NCBI RefSeq assembly: GCF_034653275.1
Contig: NZ_JAYEES010000003.1
Location: 2,108,001 to 2,172,000 of the forward strand
DNA length: 64,000 bases
Source: Nitrospirillum sp034653275
Lineage (GTDB): Bacteria; Pseudomonadota; Alphaproteobacteria; Azospirillales; Azospirillaceae
Direction: 5' to 3'
Made by a program: the position numbers and the translations under genes. Below, in pieces: positions 52,103 through 60,723 of the stretch. A model generated the notes under the pieces. That model saw only the letters and a program-made list of their open reading frames with translations. It made no database searches and was not told the origin of the DNA. Within the stretch, counting starts at the first letter, position 1. The number at the start of each line of letters is the position of its first letter.

Positions 52103-54646
52103 TCAGCCGGTCGTGCGCGGGGCGCCTTCCATCACTTCCTTCACCTTGGCCGCCAGCTGTTTCAGGCTGAAGGGCTTGGGCAGGAAGTCGACCACGGCGC
52201 CGTCCTTCAGCGAATGGCGGAAGCGGTCCTCGGCATAGCCGGAGATGAAGATGACCTTCACGTCGGGGCGGAAGCGGCGCACCTGCTCGATCATGGTGGG
52301 GCCGTCCATCTGGGGCATGACCACGTCGGTGACGATGAGGTCCACGTCGCCGCCCCGTTCCCCCTGCAGCAGGTCCAGCGCCTCCTCGCCGCTGCGGGCC
52401 TCCAGCACGGTGTAGCCTTTGTTGCGCAGGGCGCGGGCGCCGAAGACGCGCACGGCGTCCTCATCCTCCACCAGCAGCACGGTGCCCATGCCGGTGAGGT
52501 CGGCGGCGGCCTTGTCCTTGGCCTCTTCCGCCGGCGCGGCCTGGGCCGCCTTCTCGTCCAGGCGCGGCAGGTGGATGGAGAACTTGGCCCCCTCCCCCGG
52601 CTTGCTCTCCACGAAGACGAAGCCGCCGGTCTGGCGCACGATGCCGTAGACGGTGGACAGGCCCAGCCCCGTGCCCGACCCCACCTCCTTGGTGGAGAAG
52701 AAGGGCTCGAAGATGCGCTGCAGGTTTTCCGGCGGGATGCCGATGCCGGTGTCGATCACCTCCACCACCACCCAGTCGCCGGGCGGCATCTCCTCCGTCT
52801 CATGGCGGATGGGCTCGGTGGTGTGCAGGTTGCCGGTGACGATGGTCAGCCGCCCGCCCTTGGGCATGGCGTCGCGGGCGTTCACCGCCAGGTTGATGAT
52901 GACCTGTTCCAGCTGCCCCTGGTCCACCCGCACCAGGCCGGTGTCGCGGCCGTGCAGCATGCGCAGCTCGATGTTCTCGCCGATCAGGCGACGCAGCAGG
53001 TTGGACAGTTCGGCCAGCACGTCGGTGATGCTCAGCACCCGGGGCTGCAGCGTCTGCTGGCGGGAGAAGGCCAGCAGCTGGCGCACCAGGTTGGCGGCGC
53101 GGTTGGCGTTCTGCTTGATCTGCATGATGTCGCTGAACGACTGGTCGCCCGGCTTGTGCCGCAGCAGCAGCAGGTCGCAGAAGCCGATCATGGCCGTCAG
53201 CAGGTTGTTGAAGTCGTGCGCCACGCCGCCGGCCAGCTGGCCAATGGCCTGCATCTTCTGCGACTGGACGAACTGCGCCTCCAGGTTCTTCTGGGCGGTC
53301 ATGTCCACCAGGTGCAGGATCAGGCCGCGGTCGCCGTCGCCCTCGCCGTCGAAGCGCCGGGAATAGACGTGCACCACGGCGCCGGAGGCCCCGCGCAGCC
53401 GCGCCTCCACCGGTGTGCCCATGCCCCCGCCGGCGCCCGCCGGCTGCCGGCCCTCCAGCACCTCGCCCAGGCGGGCCAGCAGGTTGGCGCGGTGTTCCGG
53501 CTGGAACAGGCTGGCGATGGGCTCCCCCTGCACGTCGCCCAGCCGCAGGTCGGCCATGGTGAGGAAGGTGGGGTTGCACTCCGCCAGGCGGAATTCACCG
53601 TCCACGAAGGCGAAGCCGGTGGGCGCGAACTGGAAGAAGCGCTGGAAGCGCTGCTCCGCCCGGCGCAGCTCCTCCTCCCGCGCCGTCTCGCGGGTGAGGT
53701 CGCCCAGGAAGATCAGGCTGCCGCCGGGCGACGACGCCACATGCAGCACGCTGGCGCGCAAGGGGGCCGCGCGGGCGGCCGCCAGCTCCACCTCCGCCAT
53801 GCCGGCCAGGCGCCCGGGAAACAGCTCCCCCAAGGGCGGGGTGGCCAGCAGGTCGCGCAGGTGGCGGCTGCCATCCTCCAGCAGGTCCCGGGTATGGCCC
53901 AGCCAGTCGGCCAGCGTCAGGTTCACGCGCAGCAGGGTGCCGGCGCCATCGACCAGCATGACGCCCAGGGGCGCCAGATCCCACAGTTCTCGCCAGGGGT
54001 GGCTGCCCGCCACCGGGATGGCGCCGCCGCTGCGCACCCGCCACTCCGACAAGCCGGCCTGGCCCGCGGCGGCCAGGGGCCGCGCCACCACCAGGCGCGG
54101 CGCCGGCCGGCCCACGCCGCCCGCCTGGCCGGACGCGTCATCGACGACCACGACGAAGGCCTCGCCGCCCTCACCCCGGCGCACGGCCTCCTCCAGGTCG
54201 CGCAGGCGCTGGGTGTCGGCCCCCTCCCGGCAGTGGTGCGCCAGGATGTCGACCACCCGTGTCGCGTCGGCGGCATTGGCCAGGGCCGCGAACGCGCCGT
54301 TGGCCGCCAGCAGGCGCCCATCCGCCGCCGCCACGGCCAAGGCGTCGGGCACCGCCTCCACCACCGCGCGCAGCACGGCGGTGCGCGCCGCCGCCTGGCG
54401 CAGCCAGAAGACGCCCAATATTGCCATCAGCAGAAAGGCGCCGGCGGCGGCGATGGCCGCCAGGCTGGCGGTGCGGTCGGGCAACGCCCACCAGGACAGG
54501 GCCGCCGCCAGGAACAGCGCCGCCGCGAGCAGCGGCACCCCGGTCACCAGCGCCAGGCCCAGCGGCGCCACGCCAACCCCGCCAGCCGGGTTTTCCGACG
54601 GTATCGCGGACGGGGCGGAGGACGGGCGGGAGGGGGAAGCGGCCAC
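52103..54646 (-). CDS. cckA: hybrid histidine kinase CckA
   Basis: 847 aa with a GTG start. Two N-terminal membrane helices (about 27-50 and 60-82), then PAS-like regions (about 95-450; QFAPTGFAFVDGEFRLAECN), the HisKA box MQAIGQLAGGVAHDFNNLLT with His at about 475, HATPase motifs (NLAVNARDAM, DTGIGIPPEN, GSGTGLGLSTVYGIV) and a C-terminal receiver with Asp in DLIVTDVVMPQMDG (about 772). CckA sends phosphate through ChpT to CtrA and CpdR, setting cell-cycle and flagellar transcription. It directly follows flhB, a linkage often seen in alphaproteobacteria. Confidence 0.95.
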   Translation of the reverse strand: MAASPSRPSSAPSAIPSENPAGGVGVAPLGLALVTGVPLLAAALFLAAALSWWALPDRTASLAAIAAAGAFLLMAILGVFWLRQAAARTAVLRAVVEAVPDALAVAAADGRLLAANGAFAALANAADATRVVDILAHHCREGADTQRLRDLEEAVRRGEGGEAFVVVVDDASGQAGGVGRPAPRLVVARPLAAAGQAGLSEWRVRSGGAIPVAGSHPWRELWDLAPLGVMLVDGAGTLLRVNLTLADWLGHTRDLLEDGSRHLRDLLATPPLGELFPGRLAGMAEVELAAARAAPLRASVLHVASSPGGSLIFLGDLTRETAREEELRRAEQRFQRFFQFAPTGFAFVDGEFRLAECNPTFLTMADLRLGDVQGEPIASLFQPEHRANLLARLGEVLEGRQPAGAGGGMGTPVEARLRGASGAVVHVYSRRFDGEGDGDRGLILHLVDMTAQKNLEAQFVQSQKMQAIGQLAGGVAHDFNNLLTAMIGFCDLLLLRHKPGDQSFSDIMQIKQNANRAANLVRQLLAFSRQQTLQPRVLSITDVLAELSNLLRRLIGENIELRMLHGRDTGLVRVDQGQLEQVIINLAVNARDAMPKGGRLTIVTGNLHTTEPIRHETEEMPPGDWVVVEVIDTGIGIPPENLQRIFEPFFSTKEVGSGTGLGLSTVYGIVRQTGGFVFVESKPGEGAKFSIHLPRLDEKAAQAAPAEEAKDKAAADLTGMGTVLLVEDEDAVRVFGARALRNKGYTVLEARSGEEALDLLQGERGGDVDLIVTDVVMPQMDGPTMIEQVRRFRPDVKVIFISGYAEDRFRHSLKDGAVVDFLPKPFSLKQLAAKVKEVMEGAPRTTG

Positions 54647-54761
54647 CGGCAGGCACCTCGGGATCGGGGCCCCGATCCTACCAGCACCGGCCGCGCGGGA
54701 CGAGACGCCAAGAACGAAATAAAACGGGGGCGCCGGGACCCTTACGGCAGAGCGCTTCAGG

Positions 54762-55844
54762 TCAGCGCTTGGGAAACGTCTTCTTCTTCAACTTGAAGAC
54801 ATAGGAAATGACCTGGGCCACGGCCTTGTAATGCTCCGCCGGGATTTCGTCGTCCACCTCGGCGGTGGCGTACAGGGCGCGGGCCAGCGGCGGATTGGGC
54901 ACCAGGGGGATGCCGTGCTCCTCCGCCAGCTCGCGGATGCGGGCGGCGATGAAGTCCACGCCCTTGGCCACCACCATGGGCGCCGTCATGCTCAGCGGGT
55001 CGTACTTCAGCGCGATGGCATAGTGGGTGGGGTTGGTCACCACCACGTCGGCCTTGGGCACATTCTCCATCATGCGGCTGCGGGCGCGTTGGATGCGCAG
55101 GGCGCGGATCTTGCCCTTGATCAGCGGGTCGCCTTCCGTCTGCTTGTGCTCGTCCTTCACTTCCTGCTTGGTCATGCGCATGTCGCGCATGAACTTCCAG
55201 CGCTGGTACCACCAGTCAGCGCCGGCCAGCAGGCCCAGGGCGATCAGCACGCGGAAGATCAGGCCCACCGCCTGGCTCTTGGTCTCCGCCACCAGGCCCA
55301 TCAGCGGCAGGCCGATGAAATGGTCCACCGCGTGGCCCAGGGGGATGAGGCCCGGCAGCACGATGACCGACACCACCGTCAGCTTGATGACGGACTTGGC
55401 GAACTCGATCAGGTTGCTGACCTTGAACTTGTTCAGCAGGTTGGTGACGGGGTTGAAGCGGTTGAGGTCGAAGCTCAACACCCGTTCGGCGCTGAAGACG
55501 AACCCCACCTGCAGGACGGAGCCCAGGAAGGCCGCGATCATCAGCAGGGCGAAGGGCACCGACATGGCGACGGCCACCTGACCCAGCAGCTCGGTCAGCA
55601 GGTGGCCCAGCCCGCCCCGGTCCACCGGCATGGTCTCCGGCCGTTCTATGAAGGGGACCAGCACGGTGTGGATGCGCCCGAAGGTCCAGGGCAGCACGGC
55701 CACCACCATCACCAGGATGGCCCCCAGCATGAAGAGGTGCGGCACCTCCTGCGACTTGGGGATGTTGCCCTTGTCCCGGGCCTCGGACAGCCGTTTGCCT
55801 GTGGGATCTTCCGTTTTGGAATCTGGATCCTGGTCTTCCGACAT
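54762..55844 (-). CDS. flhB: flagellar export switch protein FlhB
   Basis: 360 aa. It has four membrane helices in the first 210 residues and a cytoplasmic C-terminal domain with the autocleavage NPTH (in VVVTNPTHYAIALKY) at about residue 270, the same position as in E. coli. Cleavage switches export from rod/hook to filament substrates. DSKTEDPTGKRLSEARDKGN is the usual start. It ends the flgB-flgC-fliE-fliQ-fliR-flhB set. Confidence 0.97.
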   Translation of the reverse strand: MSEDQDPDSKTEDPTGKRLSEARDKGNIPKSQEVPHLFMLGAILVMVVAVLPWTFGRIHTVLVPFIERPETMPVDRGGLGHLLTELLGQVAVAMSVPFALLMIAAFLGSVLQVGFVFSAERVLSFDLNRFNPVTNLLNKFKVSNLIEFAKSVIKLTVVSVIVLPGLIPLGHAVDHFIGLPLMGLVAETKSQAVGLIFRVLIALGLLAGADWWYQRWKFMRDMRMTKQEVKDEHKQTEGDPLIKGKIRALRIQRARSRMMENVPKADVVVTNPTHYAIALKYDPLSMTAPMVVAKGVDFIAARIRELAEEHGIPLVPNPPLARALYATAEVDDEIPAEHYKAVAQVISYVFKLKKKTFPKR

Positions 55845-55857
55845 GGCTCCCTTCCCC

Positions 55858-56622
55858 TTACGACGACAGGAAGGGCATCATCTGCCCCTGGAAGGCGCGC
55901 AGCCAGTAAACCATCAGCCCCGACAGGCTGCCGCCCAGCAGCAGCAAGCCCAGGGCGATCTGCAGCGGCTGGGTCACGAAGAACACCTGGATGGACGGCA
56001 CCAGCCGCGCCACCAGGCCCATGCCCAGGAAGAACAGCAGGCCAATGACGACGAAGGGCGCCGACATCTGCAGGCCGATCGTGAAGCTTTCCGAGAAGAT
56101 GCGCGTCAGATGCTCGGTGAAGTCGCCCAGCGGCATGGCCCCGCCGGGCGGGAACAGGCCATAGCTGCGCACCGCCGCCAGGATCAGCATGTGGTGCATG
56201 TCGGTGGCGAACAGCAGCAGGATGCCCAGGATGCCCAGGATGGAGTTCACCACCGTCGTCTGCTGCGACATGGCGGGGTTGAAGGCCTGGGCCGAGCTGA
56301 GGCCGACATGGTTGGCGATCAGGCTGCCCGCCGTCTCCAGCGCGCCCATCATGGTGCGGGCGATGGTGCCGATGAAGATGCCGATCAGGGCCTCACCGAT
56401 GATCAGGACGGCCATGTCGGCGGGCTGCGCCGGTTCCGGCGGCAGGGTGCCGCCCACGGCCGGCGTCACCGCCAGCGCGACCATGACGCCGAACAGCAGA
56501 CGGATGCGGGTGGAGACGAAGGTTTCGCCCACGGTGGGCATGATCAGGAAGGCCGCGCCCAGCCGCACGAACACCATGAGGTAGGTGTAGAACTGGCTGA
56601 CGAGGAAGGTCTGCAACATCAC
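55858..56622 (-). CDS. fliR: flagellar export gate protein FliR
   Basis: 254 aa with about six membrane helices. FVRLGAAFLIMPTVGETFVS and MRIRLLFGV-type R/L segments near the start, GEALIGIFIGTIARTMMGAL (about 92-111) and a late APFVVIGLLFFLGMGL are typical. It forms the export gate with FliP and FliQ. Its start codon overlaps the fliQ stop (ATGA), and flhB follows after 13 bases. Confidence 0.95.
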   Translation of the reverse strand: MMLQTFLVSQFYTYLMVFVRLGAAFLIMPTVGETFVSTRIRLLFGVMVALAVTPAVGGTLPPEPAQPADMAVLIIGEALIGIFIGTIARTMMGALETAGSLIANHVGLSSAQAFNPAMSQQTTVVNSILGILGILLLFATDMHHMLILAAVRSYGLFPPGGAMPLGDFTEHLTRIFSESFTIGLQMSAPFVVIGLLFFLGMGLVARLVPSIQVFFVTQPLQIALGLLLLGGSLSGLMVYWLRAFQGQMMPFLSS

Positions 56623-56897
56623 TCGCTGCCCGTTCCGACCCCGACGATCTTGTCCATGATCCCCTCGGTGAAGGTCACCATGTGGTGCATCATGAAGGGC
56701 GCCAGGAACACCAGGGCCACGAACATGGCGATGATCTTGGGCACGAAGGTCAGCGTCTGTTCCTGGATCTGGGTCAGCGCCTGGAACAGCGAGACGGCCA
56801 GCCCCACCACCATGGACACGGCCATGATGGGCCCGCTGACGATGATGACCGTCAGCAGCGACTGGCGCACGATCTCGATGATTTCCTGTTCGTTCAT
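56619..56897 (-). CDS. fliQ: flagellar export gate protein FliQ
   Basis: 92 aa from MNEQEIIEIVRQSLLTVII (ATG at 56897); the frame is open further upstream but that part is not homologous. It has two membrane helices and SLFQALTQIQEQTLTFVPK, the FliQ signature. It is translationally coupled to fliR. Confidence 0.96.
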   Translation of the reverse strand: MNEQEIIEIVRQSLLTVIIVSGPIMAVSMVVGLAVSLFQALTQIQEQTLTFVPKIIAMFVALVFLAPFMMHHMVTFTEGIMDKIVGVGTGSE

Positions 56898-57019
56898 GCG
56901 CGGGTCCACAAACGCGAAAGGGGCGGCGACCGCCCCGTCGGGGCCAGCTTGCCCCAGAACCACCCGTCCCACAAAGGTGAAACAGGGCCAGCCCGGAGGA
57001 TGCCGCTCCGGAACCGGCG

Positions 57020-57325
57020 TCACATGGGCATGCGCATGATTTCCTGGTAGGCGGAGATGACCTTGTCGCGCACGGCGGTCACGGCCTGCAGCGTCACCTC
57101 GGCGTTGCTGACGGCGTTCACCACGTCGGTCAGGTCGGCCTTGCCCACCACGCCGGCGGCGGTCATGCGCTCGCCCTGGTGCATGGTGTCGATGGCGTCC
57201 ACCGCCGCCTGCTTCATCAGCTCGCCAAAGCTGGGGCCGCTGACGGGGGCCGCCATGCCGGGGCCGGAGCCCTGGCGGGCGGTGTTGGCGTAGGCCGCGA
57301 TCGCGTTCGGAATGGGAATGGCCAT
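57020..57325 (-). CDS. fliE: flagellar hook-basal body protein FliE
   Basis: 101 aa. GPSFGELMKQAAVDAIDTM (about 30-48) and the C-terminal VTLQAVTAVRDKVISAYQEI match FliE, the MS-ring to rod adaptor exported early by the type III apparatus. It lies between flgC and fliQ. Confidence 0.95.
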   Translation of the reverse strand: MAIPIPNAIAAYANTARQGSGPGMAAPVSGPSFGELMKQAAVDAIDTMHQGERMTAAGVVGKADLTDVVNAVSNAEVTLQAVTAVRDKVISAYQEIMRMPM

Positions 57326-57351
57326 CTTGGTAACTCAGCTCCGGTTCGCGA

Positions 57352-57762
57352 TCAGTTGCGCAGCAGGTCGATGGTCTTCGTCAGCATGGTGCGCGTGGCG
57401 TCGATGACGCCCAGGTTGGCCTCATACGACCGCTGGGCCTCGCGCATGTCCATCAATTCCACCAGGCCGTTGACGTTGGGCATCAGCACATAGCCCTCGC
57501 TGTCGGCGCTGGGATGGCCGGGGTCGAACTTGCGCTGGAAATCGCCGCGGTCGACGTCGACCTTCTTCACGTTGACGGTGTTGATGCCCAGCGCCTTGTC
57601 CAGGCTGTTGGCGAACAGCACCACCTTGCGGCGGTAGGGCAGGTCGCCCGGGCTGGCGGCCGTGCTGTCGGTGTTGGCCAGGTTCTCCGCGATGACGCGC
57701 AGGCGGGTGCCCTGCGCCTTCATGCCGGCGGTGGACAAGTTCAGGGCGTTCATCAAATCCAT
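57352..57762 (-). CDS. flgC: flagellar basal-body rod protein FlgC
   Basis: 136 aa. NALNLSTAGMKAQGTRLRVI and AENLANTDST form the N-terminal rod motif, and YVLMPNVNGLVELMDMREAQ with RSYEANLGVIDATRTMLTKT forms the C-terminal one. It is a proximal rod subunit. Confidence 0.96.
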   Translation of the reverse strand: MDLMNALNLSTAGMKAQGTRLRVIAENLANTDSTAASPGDLPYRRKVVLFANSLDKALGINTVNVKKVDVDRGDFQRKFDPGHPSADSEGYVLMPNVNGLVELMDMREAQRSYEANLGVIDATRTMLTKTIDLLRN

Positions 57763-57854
57763 CGAAACCCTCGTCCCCTAAACCCTAGAACCGTGAAACC
57801 TAAAATACGAAACGAACATCAAGAAGACGTTAACCAGAACCCGCCGAGACCGGA

Positions 57855-58262
57855 TCAGCCGGAGCCCTTGCCCAGCGCCATCTTCAGCATGCCGATCTGC
57901 TTGCGGTAAAGGTTGGTCAGCGCCTGGAAGTCGATGGCGTTCTGGCCGATCTTGGTCATCTGATCCTCCAGCACCACGGCGTTGCCGGTGGGCGAGGTCT
58001 CATAGGCCGTGTGGTCCTTGGCGGAGCGGAAGCCGCCGGCCCCCGTGCTGCTGGCCGACAGGTGGGCCGGGTCGGTCGACACCAGGTCCAGGTGCCCGGC
58101 CTCGCGCAATTGATGCTTGAAATCGAAAGGCACCAGGTCCTGCGCCTGGTATTTCGGCGTGTCGGAGTTGGAGACGTTCTGCGCCAGGACCTCCTGGCGC
58201 TGGTTGTCCCAGGCCATCTTGTCCGACATCAGCTTGAAGATACCCAGCCTGTTCAGGTCCAT
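57855..58262 (-). CDS. flgB: flagellar basal-body rod protein FlgB
   Basis: 135 aa. It starts MDLNRLGIFKLMSDKMAWDN, with VLAQNVSNSDTPKYQAQDLV (about 25-44) as the rod motif and IDFQALTNLYRKQIGMLKMA at the C-terminus. It is the first gene of the leftward flagellar operon and has a sigma-54-type promoter about 100 bases upstream. Confidence 0.96.
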   Translation of the reverse strand: MDLNRLGIFKLMSDKMAWDNQRQEVLAQNVSNSDTPKYQAQDLVPFDFKHQLREAGHLDLVSTDPAHLSASSTGAGGFRSAKDHTAYETSPTGNAVVLEDQMTKIGQNAIDFQALTNLYRKQIGMLKMALGKGSG

Positions 58263-58365
58263 GATCCGTACTCACCTACCCCATAAGGGTCAAAGCAGGG
58301 GGGCACCGTCCCCAATGCGTCAAACCGTCAGGCCCAGGCACCTCTACCGCCATAGACAGGTCATA

Positions 58366-58381
58366 TGCAATCTGCAAGCCA
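58366..58381 (-). promoter_or_regulatory. sigma-54-type promoter for flgB operon
   Basis: The reverse strand reads TGGCTTGCAGATTGCA: TGGC, then seven bases, then TTGCA, with GG and GC exactly ten bases apart as RpoN requires. Transcription would start near 58355, about 95 bases before flgB. GAATC (58391-58395), a CcrM-type GANTC site, lies ten bases upstream. The rest of 58263-58697 holds no supportable gene. Confidence 0.6.
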
Positions 58382-58697
58382 TGGCCTGGAGAATCGCTCT
58401 AAACCAAATGGGATTCCAGCATTTTTTGCCGGCCCCCTGCATCGCCCCCGGACGCTGGTCCGCCATCCCTGCATTTTCCAACGGCGGCGGCACCCGGGCC
58501 GTCCGCGTCCGGGTCCTTCGCATCGGGGCCATTTGCGTTGGGGGGCCGGGAGTTATACCCTGGCCCCGTCCCTGCATGCGCCATCCAGGTCCCATATGGC
58601 CGGCCGGCGCCGGTTTTCAATTCAACGAAGGACTCATCCGCCTTTGGCCCCCCCGCCCCCTGGCCCGACGTCCCCTGGCCCGACGCCTCAAGATCCC

Positions 58698-59111
58698 ATG
58701 GGCGACAGCGACAAGCCTCGCCGCCAGGTGGCCGTGGCCTTGCAGCACATGGCCGAGGGCCTGCCCCGCATCGTCGCCACCGGCCAGGGTGCCGTGGCCG
58801 AGCAAATCCTGGAACTGGCTTTCGCCAACGGCGTCAAGGTGCGGCAGGACGCGGACCTGGCGGAAATCCTGTCGGTCATCGACATCGACAGCGAAATTCC
58901 CATCGAGGCGCTGGCGGCGGTGGCGGAAATCCTGGCCCACGTCTACCGTGCCAACGGGCGCCTCAGCAGCGGCGTCCCGCTGGACGCCACCGCCCCCGGT
59001 CCCCAGGCCCCCAACCCCTATGGCCCCAATCCCCATGGCCCCAACCCCCATGACCGCCCCCCCGTGTCGCCGGGGCCCGGCACCACGTCCGGAACACCGC
59101 CGCTGAGATGA
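58698..59111 (+). CDS. FlhB C-terminal-domain-like protein (FhlB type)
   Basis: 137 aa from MGDSDKPRRQVAVAL (ATG at 58698). Residues 8-95 resemble the cytoplasmic domain of the FlhB/EscU export switch (VAVALQHMAEGLPRIVATG, GVKVRQDADLAEILSVID, IPIEALAAVAEILAHVYR) but lack the NPTH site and the membrane part. Stand-alone FlhB-C homologues exist in other bacteria and can partly replace that domain. The tail has tandem PNPxG/PNPHG units. It overlaps the next gene by four bases (ATGA) and heads the operon with fliO and fliP. Confidence 0.85.
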   Translation: MGDSDKPRRQVAVALQHMAEGLPRIVATGQGAVAEQILELAFANGVKVRQDADLAEILSVIDIDSEIPIEALAAVAEILAHVYRANGRLSSGVPLDATAPGPQAPNPYGPNPHGPNPHDRPPVSPGPGTTSGTPPLR

Positions 59112-59440
59112 CCACGCCCCTTTCCCCCCAAGCGGATGCCTTGGCCACGGCCATGGACGACCTGCTGGCCATCCTGAACCGTACCGCCGACCTTGTCGCG
59201 GCGGGCGACGCGGTGGAGTTCGCCGGCCTAGAGGACGAAGCCACCGCATTATGCAATGCAGTTGTCCAGCTGCCGCCGCAGGAAGCGCGATCTTTCCTGC
59301 CACGGCTGGAGACCGTGCTGGCCGCCCTGGAACGGCTGGAGGCGGTGGTGAGGAAAGCCAACGAGCTGACGCAGGGCAAGGCCACGGTGGGCCGGGCCGC
59401 CGCCGCCTATCGCCGCGCCGAAGATCCGGATGTCAGCTGA
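59108..59440 (+). CDS. small helical flagellar-operon protein (FlgN/FliT-like?)
   Basis: 110 aa, all helical: MDDLLAILNRTADLVAAGD, then FAGLEDEATALCNAVV, then LPRLETVLAALERLEAVVRK. Size, helix pattern and operon place fit a FlgN- or FliT-like export chaperone, but no diagnostic motif is visible. It is coupled to the gene before by ATGA and overlaps the start of fliO. Confidence 0.6.
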   Translation: MTTPLSPQADALATAMDDLLAILNRTADLVAAGDAVEFAGLEDEATALCNAVVQLPPQEARSFLPRLETVLAALERLEAVVRKANELTQGKATVGRAAAAYRRAEDPDVS

Positions 59441-59798
59441 ACCCATGGTCACCTCCGCCGCCTATTACGTCTATGCCGCCCTGATGCTGGGGCTGGTGCT
59501 GGGCTTCATCCTGGTCGCCGGCTGGCTGGTGCGCCGCTTCGGCGGCGGCGCCCTCTCACGCCTGCCCGGCCGGGCCCAGCGCCGCCTGGGCGTGGTGGAG
59601 GCCATGGCCCTGGACCCGCGCCGCCGCCTGGTGCTGATCCGGCGTGACGGGGTGGAACATCTGCTGCTGCTCGGCGGCACCCAGGACCTGCACCTGGAGG
59701 GTCCCATCCCGCCCCAGGCCACGACCGCCCCCACCTTCCAGACCGTTCTGAACGAGGCCGCCGCCCCGCCGGCGCCCGCCCCGGGGCCCCTATCATGA
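59430..59798 (+). CDS. fliO: flagellar biosynthesis protein FliO
   Basis: 122 aa. One membrane helix (YVYAALMLGLVLGFILVAGW, about 13-32) is followed by RLGVVEAMALDPRRRLVLIR and GVEHLLLLGG, the FliO cytoplasmic pattern. It helps assemble the FliP ring. An ATG at 59445 is an alternative start. Its stop overlaps the fliP start by four bases. Confidence 0.88.
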   Translation: MSAEPMVTSAAYYVYAALMLGLVLGFILVAGWLVRRFGGGALSRLPGRAQRRLGVVEAMALDPRRRLVLIRRDGVEHLLLLGGTQDLHLEGPIPPQATTAPTFQTVLNEAAAPPAPAPGPLS

Positions 59799-60598
59799 GC
59801 ACCACCTCCCCCCACCCCCACATTCGAGGGCCCAATACCCGGAGCCCGAACCGCCTGTTCCGTTGGGGCGTGCCCATCCTGGCCATCCTGCTGACCGTGG
59901 CGGCCTCGCTGCTGGCCGGCACCGCCTATGCGCAAAGCCTGAACCTGGACCTGGGCTCGCAGGGGGGCAGTTCCACCAGCCGCATCATCCAGCTGGTGGT
60001 GCTGATCAGCGTGCTGTCGGTGGCGCCCAGCATCCTGGTGATGATGACCAGCTTCGTGCGCATCATCATCGTGCTGGGCTTCCTGCGCTCCGCCATGGGC
60101 ACGCAGCAGGTGCCGCCCAACCAGGTGATGCTGAGCCTGGCCCTGTTCCTCACCTTCTTCATCATGGCCCCCACCTTCCAGGCGGCCTACGACGCGGGCA
60201 TCAAGCCCATGATCGATGAGCAGGTGGATGAGCTGACGGGCCTGAAGAACGCCGTCGTGCCGTTCCAGGACTTCATGCTGAAGCACACGCGGGAGCGGGA
60301 CCTTCAGCTGTTCACCGACATCGCCAAGATCGACAAGGTGACGACGGCCAAGGACCTGCCCATCCAGGTGGTGATCCCCGCCTTCATGCTGTCGGAGCTG
60401 AAGCGCTCGTTCGAGATCGGCTTCCTGGTGTTCGTGCCCTTCCTGGTGATCGACATGGTGGTGTCGTCGGTGCTGCAATCCATGGGCATGATGATGCTGC
60501 CCCCGGCCATGATCTCACTGCCGTTCAAGATCATCTTCTTCGTGCTGGTGGATGGCTGGTACCTGATCGTCGGCAGCCTGGTGAAAAGCTTCGGATAG
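59795..60598 (+). CDS. fliP: flagellar export gate protein FliP
   Basis: 267 aa. A cleavable signal sequence (VPILAILLTVAASLLAG, cleavage near AYA-QS) precedes the FliP core: SFVRIIIVLGFLRSAMGTQQ, NQVMLSLALFLTFFIMAPTF and the C-terminal FEIGFLVFVPFLVIDMVVSS. It is the core of the export channel with FliQ and FliR, which are encoded in the divergent operon. Confidence 0.97.
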   Translation: MSTTSPHPHIRGPNTRSPNRLFRWGVPILAILLTVAASLLAGTAYAQSLNLDLGSQGGSSTSRIIQLVVLISVLSVAPSILVMMTSFVRIIIVLGFLRSAMGTQQVPPNQVMLSLALFLTFFIMAPTFQAAYDAGIKPMIDEQVDELTGLKNAVVPFQDFMLKHTRERDLQLFTDIAKIDKVTTAKDLPIQVVIPAFMLSELKRSFEIGFLVFVPFLVIDMVVSSVLQSMGMMMLPPAMISLPFKIIFFVLVDGWYLIVGSLVKSFG

Positions 60599-60723
60599 CG
60601 CCTTTCCTTGATGCCGGCGCAACAAAGTCGCAGGCGGGCCACCGCTGTTCGGCAGGCTGATCCCACCTAAATTCGTATAAGGTACGGGCACCAACGCCTT
60701 GTCATATGACTTGAGTGAGGAAA

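Noticed and set aside
58117..58697. Upstream extension of the FlhB-C-like gene to an earlier start
   Set aside because: The extra residues are Arg/Pro-rich, overlap the flgB promoter and have no similarity to the family. The ATG at 58698 fits the homologous start.
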